A stretch of DNA of 64,000 nt, from assembly GCA_902583715.1 (NCBI GenBank), contig CACHXC010000006.1:1-64000 (forward strand). Direction: 5' to 3'. Of this stretch, positions 28,615-38,526 are shown piece after piece. The stretch comes from an uncultured SAR116 cluster alpha proteobacterium (GTDB taxonomy: Bacteria > Pseudomonadota > Alphaproteobacteria > Puniceispirillales > Puniceispirillaceae). Made by a program: the position numbers and the translations under genes. Numbering within the stretch: the stretch's first letter is position 1; every line of letters begins with the position of its first letter. The notes under the pieces were generated by a model, which was not told where the DNA came from, did not search any database, and saw nothing but the letters and a program-made list of their open reading frames with translations.

Positions 28615-30441
28615 GTGGCAAAAGATATTTATATCCTAGGGCTGTCGGCTTTTTATCATGACAGCGCAGCTGTCCTCCTGCGAAATGGTAAGATTGCCTG
28701 GGCAGTTCAAGAAGAGCGCTTTACGCGCATCAAGCATGACGCGGCGTTTCCGCATGAGAGCATTAAGTTTATTCTCAAAAGCGAAGGTATTTCGTTAAAC
28801 GATATTGAATACATCGCATTTTACGATAAGCCTTTCTTAAAGTTTGAACGCTTGCTGGAAACAGCAATAGCATTTGCACCGAGAGGGTTTTTATCGTTCT
28901 GCCAATCGATGACTGTTTGGATAAAAGAAAAACTCTTCATGAAGTCGCTTATTATTAATGAGCTCAATAAATTTTCCGATGGTTTTGACAAAAACAAGAT
29001 ACTTTTTGGTCACCACCACAAGAGCCACGCGGCTAGTGCATTTTTCCCCTCCCCATTCGAACGTGCGGCTGTAGTCGTTCTGGATGGTGTGGGCGAATGG
29101 TCGACCGCGACTGTTTCGTACGGTGACGGAAATTCTCTCGTTGCAGAAAGGGAAATCAAATTTCCACATTCTCTTGGTCTGCTCTACACGGCTTTTACTT
29201 TTTACTGCGGCTTTAAAGTTAACAGCGGTGAATATAAACTGATGGGTCTGGCACCTTATGGTGAACCAATATTTGCGGATAAGATAAAGCAAGAATTAAT
29301 CGATATAAAAGAGGATGGGTCATTTTGGGTTAACCAGACTTATTTTTCATACTGCTACGGGCTGAAAATGATAGGCCCTCGTTTCGAGGAGTTGTTTGGC
29401 CGTCCAGCTAGAGAGGCAGATGACAAAAATTTGGACAAATTCTATATGGATATCGCGGCGTCCATACAAGCTGTTACTGAAGAAATAGTGTTAAAAATTG
29501 TTTGCCATACCGCAAAACAGTATGAAGTTGATAATTTGTGTTTGGCTGGTGGTGTTGCGTTAAACTGCGTGGCTAATGGCAAAATATTAGAGAGTAACTT
29601 TTTCAAAAAGGTTTGGGTCCAGCCAGCCTCGGGAGATGCGGGCGGCGCATTGGGCGTTGCACTCGATCTTTGGCATACCTATCTCCAAAAGCCGCGGCTT
29701 CCAGAGACTTTTGACAGTATGAGTGGTGCGTATTTAGGGCCTGAGTTTGAGGATGAGCAAATTATAGAAGTCTTGGAAAAGCTTGGAGCCGTATATCACA
29801 CCAAAAGCGATGCCGACCTTGTCAATGAAACAGCGATGGCGCTGTCAGGAGGTGCTGCGGTCGGATGGTTTCAAGGTCGCATGGAATTTGGACCTCGGGC
29901 ATTGGGAAATCGATCAATTCTTGGTGATCCGCGCGACCCCTCAACACAATCCAAGCTTAATTTAAAGATCAAGTTTCGAGAGAGCTTTCGGCCATTCGCT
30001 CCATCAGTTTTACAGGAGGAGTACAAAAATTGGTTTGATTTGAATTGTGATAGTCCATACATGCTCTTTGTCGGTGGAGTAAGTCACACTCACCGTATTA
30101 AGCAAAAATCAGGCCCGCTCGATATAAATCAAGCTCGCTCATCTGTGCCTGCAATTACTCATGTTGATTATTCTGCTCGGGTACAGACTGTCTCTTCAGA
30201 AACAAACAGTAGGTACCACGATCTAATAAGCGAGTTTCATCGTCTGACCGGCTGCCCGATGGTGGTTAATACGTCGTTCAATGTGCGCGGCGAGCCTATC
30301 GTGCAATCCCCGGAGGACGCTTTTAGATGCTTTATGGGAACTAACTTGGATCTTTTGGTTATTGGCAATTTGATACTCAAAAAGCCAGAGCAGAACCCAA
30401 GACTTAAAATCAAATACATCGATAAGTTTTCCTTAGATTAA
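28615..30441 (+). CDS. Carbamoyltransferase (NodU/CmcH family)
   Basis: YILGLSAFYHDSAAVLLRNGKIAWAVQEERFTRIKHDAAFP; GHHHKSHAASAFFPSPF; FQGRMEFGPRALGNRSILGDPR; GTG start. Confidence 0.95.
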   Translation: MAKDIYILGLSAFYHDSAAVLLRNGKIAWAVQEERFTRIKHDAAFPHESIKFILKSEGISLNDIEYIAFYDKPFLKFERLLETAIAFAPRGFLSFCQSMTVWIKEKLFMKSLIINELNKFSDGFDKNKILFGHHHKSHAASAFFPSPFERAAVVVLDGVGEWSTATVSYGDGNSLVAEREIKFPHSLGLLYTAFTFYCGFKVNSGEYKLMGLAPYGEPIFADKIKQELIDIKEDGSFWVNQTYFSYCYGLKMIGPRFEELFGRPAREADDKNLDKFYMDIAASIQAVTEEIVLKIVCHTAKQYEVDNLCLAGGVALNCVANGKILESNFFKKVWVQPASGDAGGALGVALDLWHTYLQKPRLPETFDSMSGAYLGPEFEDEQIIEVLEKLGAVYHTKSDADLVNETAMALSGGAAVGWFQGRMEFGPRALGNRSILGDPRDPSTQSKLNLKIKFRESFRPFAPSVLQEEYKNWFDLNCDSPYMLFVGGVSHTHRIKQKSGPLDINQARSSVPAITHVDYSARVQTVSSETNSRYHDLISEFHRLTGCPMVVNTSFNVRGEPIVQSPEDAFRCFMGTNLDLLVIGNLILKKPEQNPRLKIKYIDKFSLD

Positions 30442-30492
30442 TTACATGAGTGACGTTGTTGTCGTTTATTTGCAGCATGAAACAGAACGAAA

Positions 30493-32199
30493 ATGGAAAT
30501 TGAGAAGCCCAAAAATGTCATTGTAATAATTGTTGATAGTGTTCGGTACTACAAAACTGGCGCCGATGATCGAGATAGGTTGGACTTCATGGACACGTTT
30601 CAACAGGAAAGTGTTGAGTTTACCAATGCTTTCACTTCGGCGCCTAGTTCGGTAATGTCTGCGGCAGCAATGTTTACAGGTTTGCACTCTGCGTTTGTGT
30701 CAAGAAACTATAACGATTGGGAATTTGACTCGTCTTCGATCAAATCGCTGCAATTAACGCTAAAAGAAAACGGTTTTGATATTTACTCAATCGACAATTC
30801 AAAAGTTGGCCGAGAGGTGAAGCGAGATTTGATCCTGCCCCTCCCAAAGAAATTATTTCCAAAAGGCATCTCGCACGGTCAGTTTTGGACTAACTTAGAC
30901 GTCACGCGAATCTTGAAACATGTTTTGGAAAATCGCAAGTCTGCCAAGCCTGCGTTCTTTATGCTTTGGTACGATTGCAGAGAAGACCCAAATACATCAC
31001 ACGCTGTCGAGGAAGCCGTAGCCGCTTTCAAAAAATATGAACTCTTTGATAACTCGATCATTATTTTAACGTCAGACCATGGATATCCTGATCCGCGAAC
31101 TGGTTTGAATAAAAACACTATGCGCAACCTCCGTCATGATTTGGTTGTTACTGATGACAATATCAAAATCCCCTTGTTTGTCAGAGTCCCGAGTGTTTCT
31201 CCAGGCCGTCGAAATGCACCTGTATCGACCATAGATTTTACTCCAACCATAATTGATTTACTTGAACTGAAGAGAGATAACAGGGTAGGCAACGCTTTAA
31301 GTGGTGTTAGCCTCAAACAGTTACTTTTGGATCCCAAATTAGACGAGTCAAATATTTATGGTGATCGTTTAATAAGAACTGATACTCGACTTTTGCTACA
31401 AAGTGGGAGAATTACCGCTATTAGAAGCAGCGGCAAAAAGCTTGTACTATATCAAGATGAAAACAAAATTGAATGTTATGACATTGAGACAGATCCAGAA
31501 GAAATAAGCCCCCTCCAAGGCAACCTGTTGCAGTCAGGGTATAACCGACTTTATGAATTTTTTATTAAAACTAATGAGGAGATTGACAAATATCACAGCG
31601 CAGTAATCGAGAAGCAGGCTGCAAAGTTAGTAAAAAAATTTGATAAAAAAAGTTCCAAAAACGTATTTGTTTGCTCCGACGCTGGAAATATCATCAATTC
31701 ACACATCATCAGCGCTATAAAAGAGCGCAATGAGCAAAGAGATATTGCATTGTGGTCCGGCTCAGGTGACGCGCTTTTGTATGCTTCTTCCAAAAATACA
31801 ATTAAGCAGCCTCTGGTCATTGACCTTAACAACCTAAAGGAAATGAGATTCCACATTAGTTTTCGAATTACAGAAAAAGCTCATCACGCATTCCTAGACA
31901 ATTCAGCCTTTGAAATCTGTAAACATGTAAGCGACAAAGTCTGTTCTGTTGATTTCAATATGAAGCCATATAACAGATTATTTGTTCAATGGGTTTCTCC
32001 GATCTGGAAGTACAGGCGAAATTTGAATTTTTACCTTGAAGAACCAAGGCTTTTCTTCGCTGACTCTGCAAAAGTAATAAAGCTTTTTGTCAAAATATTT
32101 TTGTTCAGAGATGTTGTAACTAATCCAGACATGAGCCTGGCCAAAGAGCTAAGAGATAGGGCGCTCATTGCAAAAGCTGAAAATGTGGAACGAGAATGA
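30493..32199 (+). CDS. Alkaline-phosphatase-superfamily / sulfatase-like hydrolase
   Basis: NVIVIIVDSVRYY, TNAFTSAPSSVMSAAAMFTG, IIILTSDHGYPDPR. Confidence 0.8.
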   Translation: MEIEKPKNVIVIIVDSVRYYKTGADDRDRLDFMDTFQQESVEFTNAFTSAPSSVMSAAAMFTGLHSAFVSRNYNDWEFDSSSIKSLQLTLKENGFDIYSIDNSKVGREVKRDLILPLPKKLFPKGISHGQFWTNLDVTRILKHVLENRKSAKPAFFMLWYDCREDPNTSHAVEEAVAAFKKYELFDNSIIILTSDHGYPDPRTGLNKNTMRNLRHDLVVTDDNIKIPLFVRVPSVSPGRRNAPVSTIDFTPTIIDLLELKRDNRVGNALSGVSLKQLLLDPKLDESNIYGDRLIRTDTRLLLQSGRITAIRSSGKKLVLYQDENKIECYDIETDPEEISPLQGNLLQSGYNRLYEFFIKTNEEIDKYHSAVIEKQAAKLVKKFDKKSSKNVFVCSDAGNIINSHIISAIKERNEQRDIALWSGSGDALLYASSKNTIKQPLVIDLNNLKEMRFHISFRITEKAHHAFLDNSAFEICKHVSDKVCSVDFNMKPYNRLFVQWVSPIWKYRRNLNFYLEEPRLFFADSAKVIKLFVKIFLFRDVVTNPDMSLAKELRDRALIAKAENVERE

Positions 32200-33251
32200 G
32201 CATGAAGCCAGTAAAATGGCTGCTTTTGGCTGTAGCCAATGCTATATTTTTCGAATTTACCTGCTTTGTTTTGGTCAATGGCCAGCTAATAAATGCGACA
32301 ATACCACCATATGAATTCCAAAAACGTCGTTTCTTCGGAGACTATGATGAAAAGTTTGGTGCATGGCACATACCAAACTCTCATTATCGGCACAAAACTA
32401 AATGTTTCGATGTGCGATATAAATTTAACTCGGTAGGAGCGAAAGATGGAGAATTCAACGGCTCAAGAAAGTCTAAGTCAGCTATATTGATTGGTGACTC
32501 AATGGCTGAAGGTTTTGGTCTTTCGAACGAACATTCACTTGATGCAGCTATCGAGGGCCTTAGTGGCCTTAATGTTATGAATTTTGGCACTTCTGGTGTT
32601 TTTGGAACCACCCAATACTCTATTCTCTACGAAAAGTTCAATCAGCAGTTTGAGCATAAATATCTTTTTATTTTATTGACCTTGTCTAATGATTTCCTGG
32701 ACGACTCCGACAGCTTTGGCAGGAAGGTCTATGCTAGTAGGTACAGGCCTTACAGGGTGCCCACTGATGGAGTTGCAGACGATTATACTTTAAGTTACCT
32801 CGGACGATCTGAGCTTGAAACGTATGACATGAGCATAAAGGATGTTCTGTCTGGTTACTTTGCTAGTTACCATTTTCTTAAATTCGTCTACAAGAGGATC
32901 AAATGGGACACGCAAAATGAGGTTAACGATTTACTGGCAGCCCAACCTGATGGCAAGTTGCAAGTCTATAATTTGCGCACAATGCTGAGCAAGGCTCACG
33001 CGAATAAAGTTGAGACCATGGTTATTATCGCACCCTCTTATGAAGAAGTGACTCTGAAAAAGCAAAACGCAACCACTAAAATGTTTAAAACAATACTTAG
33101 AAATGAATTTCCCTCTCTCCAGGTAATCGATCCCCATCAACTTTTTGTAGAGCATGATATGCCTAAAAAACTTTTTCACTCTTGCGACGCGCACCTCAGC
33201 AAAGCGGGCGTTACTGTAATTGCTAGGGCAATCTCAGCATCGCTACAATGA
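32196..33251 (+). CDS. SGNH/GDSL hydrolase family protein
   Basis: AILIGDSMAEGFGLSNEHSLDAAI; DAHLSKAG near C-terminus. Confidence 0.78.
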   Translation: MSMKPVKWLLLAVANAIFFEFTCFVLVNGQLINATIPPYEFQKRRFFGDYDEKFGAWHIPNSHYRHKTKCFDVRYKFNSVGAKDGEFNGSRKSKSAILIGDSMAEGFGLSNEHSLDAAIEGLSGLNVMNFGTSGVFGTTQYSILYEKFNQQFEHKYLFILLTLSNDFLDDSDSFGRKVYASRYRPYRVPTDGVADDYTLSYLGRSELETYDMSIKDVLSGYFASYHFLKFVYKRIKWDTQNEVNDLLAAQPDGKLQVYNLRTMLSKAHANKVETMVIIAPSYEEVTLKKQNATTKMFKTILRNEFPSLQVIDPHQLFVEHDMPKKLFHSCDAHLSKAGVTVIARAISASLQ

Positions 33252-34378
33252 GACGAACCATAGTTTTTTATGTGCCATCTTTTGGCCTCAGAGTGGGAGG
33301 GGCTGAGCGCCAGGCAGAACTTCTCTTGCACTCGTTTTGGCAATTGAGGGAGAAAAGGGTATTTGTAGTTTGTAAATGTGGAGTGTTTTTCATAAACGAT
33401 TTGGGAATTGTTAAGCAGATTAAAAATTTTACATATAAGCCCAAGCCATCCTCACTTTTTAAACTGGCACACATTTTTCAGGTTTTGTCATTCATTTGTT
33501 GTCTGCCACGCTGTAAGATGATCGTTCATTTTCATAGCTTGAGCTCTACCGCTCTAATTTTGGGATTTTTTCTGTCATTTTTTGCACCTATTCGGCACAG
33601 GTTTGCCTGCGTTTTTAAAGTGCCAAGAACAGGGCCTCTATCGCCATTAGATTGGAGCCATGCCTCATTTTTCTCGAAAAGCCTTTTTAAAATTAACATC
33701 AAACGGAGAGCTGTTTTTGTTGGGCTTACGCCCGAAGCAATAATTCAGCTGGAAAATATTGGGGCATCAAAAAGCAGGTGCGTCCTCATCCCGAATGGTG
33801 TCTCAACAACTCCATTGAAAAAGTTGAAGCCTTGGGAAAAAAGGAAGCAAAGTTTTCTTGTTGTTGGACGCTTGATCAAAAGAAAAAAAGTGCTAGCAAT
33901 TTTGGATGCATGGATCGAGTCTGGGGTTTCGCCTGATGCAAAATTATATTTAATCGGCGACGGCCCTGAGATGGAGTCTGTGCGAAAAATACATCATTCA
34001 GTTTTGAATGAATATTCAATTATAATTTGCGGTACTCTGTCTGCACTTCAAATTGAAAAGCTTGCAAAAACTTCGCGTTATTTTGTGTTAGCTTCAGACT
34101 CAGAGGGGCTTTCAAATGCTTTGTTGGAAGCAATGTCGTTCGGTCTCGTGCCCATAGTTCGCGACATTCCAGAAAACCGATATGTGGTAAAACACAATCA
34201 AAATGGTCTGCTTTTTCAAGACTGGGGTGAGTTGGTCATCTGCCTAAAAAAATTAAAGCAAAATTCGCTGGATCCAAGTTTGATGACAAATTCAGTTAGC
34301 TATGTTACGGAAACATTTGATATTAAAAATGTGTCTAGAGATTACCTTCGGTTATACGATGCGATGCTGATGTCATAA
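33248..34378 (+). CDS. Glycosyltransferase family 4
   Basis: VPSFGLRVGGAERQAELLLHSF; FLVVGRLIKRKKV; LASDSEGLSNALLEAMSFGLVPIV. Confidence 0.9.
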   Translation: MRRTIVFYVPSFGLRVGGAERQAELLLHSFWQLREKRVFVVCKCGVFFINDLGIVKQIKNFTYKPKPSSLFKLAHIFQVLSFICCLPRCKMIVHFHSLSSTALILGFFLSFFAPIRHRFACVFKVPRTGPLSPLDWSHASFFSKSLFKINIKRRAVFVGLTPEAIIQLENIGASKSRCVLIPNGVSTTPLKKLKPWEKRKQSFLVVGRLIKRKKVLAILDAWIESGVSPDAKLYLIGDGPEMESVRKIHHSVLNEYSIIICGTLSALQIEKLAKTSRYFVLASDSEGLSNALLEAMSFGLVPIVRDIPENRYVVKHNQNGLLFQDWGELVICLKKLKQNSLDPSLMTNSVSYVTETFDIKNVSRDYLRLYDAMLMS

Positions 34379-34489
34379 TTTCCCGCTGACCCACCGGCTC
34401 AGTGGTTTGATGCATTTGAGATTAGCTGTCTCCAAAAGATCAACATTAATTATCAGCAAATTCAGTGCACTTGTTTAAGGTTATAGTGA

Positions 34490-35893
34490 ATGGAAAACGT
34501 TGTAATTTTACTGTCCCTTACGTTAGCTACTATTCTTCTAGTCGCATCCTACGCTAGACTTGTTTCAAAAACCAAAAATACTAATCCTATATTCCTTGTT
34601 TTTATCCTATTTTCTGTATGTTACCTGATTATTGGTGAGACGTACTTCATGCCCGCTGATAACTTTCCAAAAGAGGTCTATACAAAATCTGCACTTATCA
34701 GTCTGATGTGTGCAGCGGCTGTTTTTTTTGCAAGTATTTCTTTTTCGGGTTGGGCTTGTTCTGGAACCGACAATTGTAAAGATGTTGCCCGTAGCTTGTG
34801 GTTTTTACGAATGTCTTACATTGGCCTATTTGCAGTTGGCTATGTTTTTCTTTTCATGAATTACAATAGATTTGGCGGTGTTCTTGAGTTTTTTGAAATG
34901 GGATCTCGTCAAGAGCGTCAATTTCATATGAGGGGCCATCGGGGAAATTATCCGTTTTCAACTATGTTATATTGCGGTTTTGTCGTTTCAATTGTCACAG
35001 AGTTCGTAGTGGCAAAAATAAAAAATTCATTCAGTCACCGTGCAGTTTTCTGTCTTTTTCTTCTCAATATGCCCTGCCTGGCGCTTTACATATTTGATGG
35101 GGATAGGACAAGCTTGCTAAAGTATCTGATAGCTGCAGGTGTGTTGGCCAGTTTTAATATGAGAGTGAATAAACGGCTGTTTAAGTTTGCTATATTGAGT
35201 TTGGGTATATTAGCTCTCATTTCAATTTTAGGAACTACACGTACAATCACTAACAAGATAATTAGTGGAGACTTGCAAGGTGCTAAACTTTCGTTCAATT
35301 TGCTGCTATATAATGTGCCAAGATCGCTTCTCCCTAATGAATTTTCTGCAATAAGTGCGACCACCCACTACACCATACACTCCGCACCTGAGTTAATATA
35401 CGGCGCAAGTTATTTTGCATCGATTTCGCACCCAATCCCGAGAAGCATTCTCTGGGTTGACAAGCCAGTCCCTATAGCTGATCAGCTTGCTAAAAAATGG
35501 GGGTCTGAAATTTTCCAAGTAGGTGAGAATTGCGTGAAGCTTTCCAACAAGCACCCGTGCCAAGATGAATGGAAACGCATTTATAAAAAAAGGAAACAAT
35601 TTTCTACAAGCATCTCCCCTGTTGCCGAAGCTCTCTGGAATTTTGGTATTGTTTCGCCCGCAATCATATTTTTTGTTTTCGGATGCTTTTTTATGTGGTT
35701 GGATAAAGCGCTTAGATCAGGATCTGCGTTAAAAATTGCCCTGGCCGTTGGTATGTCTTTTCTGGCCTTTGCGGTTCATAGAAGTGCTTTTGCTGGCATC
35801 TTCACTTTTGGTTTATATATTTTATTGTTCGTCACGCTCCCAATCTACCTGTCTTATCTAGTATCGGTAAGTGGTTCTTTTCTCAGAAAATGA
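34490..35893 (+). CDS. Wzy-like O-antigen/oligosaccharide polymerase
   Basis: Multi-TM protein of 467 aa in polysaccharide cluster with large periplasmic loop. Confidence 0.65.
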   Translation: MENVVILLSLTLATILLVASYARLVSKTKNTNPIFLVFILFSVCYLIIGETYFMPADNFPKEVYTKSALISLMCAAAVFFASISFSGWACSGTDNCKDVARSLWFLRMSYIGLFAVGYVFLFMNYNRFGGVLEFFEMGSRQERQFHMRGHRGNYPFSTMLYCGFVVSIVTEFVVAKIKNSFSHRAVFCLFLLNMPCLALYIFDGDRTSLLKYLIAAGVLASFNMRVNKRLFKFAILSLGILALISILGTTRTITNKIISGDLQGAKLSFNLLLYNVPRSLLPNEFSAISATTHYTIHSAPELIYGASYFASISHPIPRSILWVDKPVPIADQLAKKWGSEIFQVGENCVKLSNKHPCQDEWKRIYKKRKQFSTSISPVAEALWNFGIVSPAIIFFVFGCFFMWLDKALRSGSALKIALAVGMSFLAFAVHRSAFAGIFTFGLYILLFVTLPIYLSYLVSVSGSFLRK

Positions 35894-36711
35894 CACAATT
35901 TTTTCCTCAACAATTGCGACAGTTGGCAGACGTGTCATTTACGCTGTTCGACATCGACAAGCAAACCAAGGTTGTCCAAGGCAAAAATGAGTCTGTATTG
36001 TCGTTCGGCGTCAATGTGCTGAATGAAAGGTTGCAAGAGTCAATGCCGGCTGGGTCTAAAATCTTGGAGATTGGTTGTGGACGGAGCTCTTATTTTAAAG
36101 CCAATCTGTCAAAAAATATTCAATGGCTCGGTCTTGATCTTTACAAAAATGATGGCAAGGGAGCGCGCTCAATTGCAACTCACATTGGGTCCGTGCATGA
36201 GATGCCGTTTGAAGACTCTGAGTTTGATTTTGTTTTGGCAAATCAGAGCCTAGAACACTGGTTCGAATATGACGTCACAATTACTGACGCCCTAACTGAA
36301 ATCGCAAGGGTTTTAAAGACAGGTGGAGAAGCCTGGTTGAACTTTCCATTGTTTCTCCATGGAGATCCGCGTTGTCTTTCCGGTGATATCACAGCCGTTT
36401 TGGGAGAAATACCCAGAGAATTTTTCTCTGAAATAAGGGTTGAATTTCTCAAAAGTGACAAAAACGGCAACTATGAAGGTTGGAGGTTTTGTGGTTTTCC
36501 TGATTTTCTGGTCAATTCCAAAACCTCAATCAATGTTAACCTCATTCTGAAACGTGATGTTCAGCAGGTAGCTCGTAATTTGCAATACACCAAGTTGAGG
36601 CGCCTTTCTAGAATTGAGAGATTGTCTTCATATGGCCTGCGTTTTTTGTTTTGGAAGTCGGTAAATTGGGTGTTGGGTCGGGACAGGAAAAAAAATGCTG
36701 AGAAGGATTAA
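35890..36711 (+). CDS. Class I SAM-dependent methyltransferase
   Basis: KILEIGCGRSSYFKAN...WLGLDLYKND; MPFEDSEFDFVLANQSLEHW. Confidence 0.88.
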   Translation: MTQFFPQQLRQLADVSFTLFDIDKQTKVVQGKNESVLSFGVNVLNERLQESMPAGSKILEIGCGRSSYFKANLSKNIQWLGLDLYKNDGKGARSIATHIGSVHEMPFEDSEFDFVLANQSLEHWFEYDVTITDALTEIARVLKTGGEAWLNFPLFLHGDPRCLSGDITAVLGEIPREFFSEIRVEFLKSDKNGNYEGWRFCGFPDFLVNSKTSINVNLILKRDVQQVARNLQYTKLRRLSRIERLSSYGLRFLFWKSVNWVLGRDRKKNAEKD

Positions 36712-37765
36712 AACAATATGCTTGATTGCTCTGATCACGATCTCGTTATTTGAGGGAGCCATTGCGGCATCATTCTATTTTCCAAAAGTTTGGAAGTTGA
36801 ACCCAAATCCTTTTGTTGCCCAAAAACTCTACAGATCACAGAGAAACGTTGTCCAGTTCATGCCGGAGTGCGCAGAGTACGACGGTCAATTAGGATACAA
36901 AAACAGGATAGGGCGTTGTGAATTTTCGAATTATGAATTCGATACCAATATCATTGTTGGGGAGAGTGGCAGGCTAAGTGTGAACGAGTCCGAACCTTAC
37001 CAGAATGACTACGAGTGCAATGTTGTTTTTTTGGGTGATTCGATCACATTCGGTTGGGGGGTAGAGCAGAAAGAGACGTTCTCCCACCTAATCGGTAAAA
37101 AATTTGGCTGCAAAGTTTTTAATTTAGGCGTCTCATCTTATGGTACAGCTCGGCAAGTCATAGATCTAAACAGACGAGGAATATTGAAAACTGATGTTCC
37201 CACACACATTTTCCTTCAATACTGTGATAACGATTTTAAAGAGAATAGCGTATTCAAACGGTCCGATGGTTTTCTCCCAGTAATGAGTGAGGAACAATAC
37301 AAAAGCCTCATTGCCTCGCATGAAAAAAAAATAGAATATTACTTCCCAAAATATTTATGGGTTTTGGCTAGTAGGGTTTTCCAAAGGATTGCAGGCCCGT
37401 CTCGCAATATCACAAATTGTTCTGTGAATTGTGATGAACAGGGCTTGGTTGATGCTTCAGAGAATGCTGAGCTTGGCGCTTTTTTATACTCCTTATCAAA
37501 GCTAAAGTTTGATAGTGTTAAACCCACATTTACAATCTTCGAACTTAACGGAACAAACCGGAACGATTGTGATTTTTCTGATGCGGTTCAGGATAAACTA
37601 GCAGAAATAAAAACAATACTTGGCGATAGTGTGTCTGTTTTGCCAACTTGTGGGGTGCTTACATCAGATGACTATTTTATTTTGGATGATCATATGAACG
37701 CCAGAGGGCATACAAAATTTTCAAATTTTGTGATTGATAACATTGAGGCACTGGTAAAAAAATGA
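36695..37765 (+). CDS. SGNH/GDSL hydrolase family protein
   Basis: VVFLGDSITFGWGVEQKETFSHLI; DDHMNARGH. Confidence 0.82.
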   Translation: MLRRIKTICLIALITISLFEGAIAASFYFPKVWKLNPNPFVAQKLYRSQRNVVQFMPECAEYDGQLGYKNRIGRCEFSNYEFDTNIIVGESGRLSVNESEPYQNDYECNVVFLGDSITFGWGVEQKETFSHLIGKKFGCKVFNLGVSSYGTARQVIDLNRRGILKTDVPTHIFLQYCDNDFKENSVFKRSDGFLPVMSEEQYKSLIASHEKKIEYYFPKYLWVLASRVFQRIAGPSRNITNCSVNCDEQGLVDASENAELGAFLYSLSKLKFDSVKPTFTIFELNGTNRNDCDFSDAVQDKLAEIKTILGDSVSVLPTCGVLTSDDYFILDDHMNARGHTKFSNFVIDNIEALVKK

Positions 37766-38526
37766 AAGCGGTTATTTTGGCTGGAGGTTTAGGGACAAGA
37801 TTAAGCGAGGAGACTGTTTCTCGGCCAAAACCAATGGTTGAAATCGGTGGAATACCTATCTTAATTCATATTATGAGGTACTTTTATAAGTATCAGGTGA
37901 CGGATTTTATTATTTGTCTGGGTTTTAAGGGCTACCATATCAAAGAATATTTTTTAAATTACTCACTTCACAACTCTGATGTCACCTTTGATTTTAAAAA
38001 CGGTGACATGGATGTACATCAATCACGTGCGGAGCCGTGGAATGTGACATTAGTTGACACAGGCCTGGAAACCATGACTGGGGGAAGATTGAAGCGCGTT
38101 GAAAAATTTATAGATAAAAATGAGCCGTTTTTTTTCACATATGGTGATGGATTAGCGGACATTAATTTAAAAGCCGAATATTCATTCCACAAAATGCACG
38201 GTGGATTAGCGACCGTCGCTGCGGTTCATCCCCCTGGTCGATTTGGAAGGATGGAAATTTTGGGCGATCGTGTGTCTAGCTTTTTAGAAAAGCCGGCAGG
38301 GGATGGTTCGCGCATAAACGGCGGCTTTTTTGTCCTTGACCCAGATGTTTTGAAATTCATTGAAGGGGATAGCTGCGTTTGGGAAGAGTATCCATTGACC
38401 GAGCTGAGTAAGCAAAAGGAGCTATACGCTTTTTGTCATGATGGATTCTGGCAACCGATGGACACACTTCGAGATAAGATAAGCCTCGAGGAAATTTGGA
38501 ATAGTGGAGACGCGCCTTGGAAATAG
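37762..38526 (+). CDS. rfbF: Glucose-1-phosphate cytidylyltransferase
   Basis: MKAVILAGGLGTRLSEETVSRPKPMVEIGG...ILIHIMRYF; DTGLETMTGGRLKRV; FWQPMDTLRDK. Confidence 0.93.
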   Translation: MKAVILAGGLGTRLSEETVSRPKPMVEIGGIPILIHIMRYFYKYQVTDFIICLGFKGYHIKEYFLNYSLHNSDVTFDFKNGDMDVHQSRAEPWNVTLVDTGLETMTGGRLKRVEKFIDKNEPFFFTYGDGLADINLKAEYSFHKMHGGLATVAAVHPPGRFGRMEILGDRVSSFLEKPAGDGSRINGGFFVLDPDVLKFIEGDSCVWEEYPLTELSKQKELYAFCHDGFWQPMDTLRDKISLEEIWNSGDAPWK

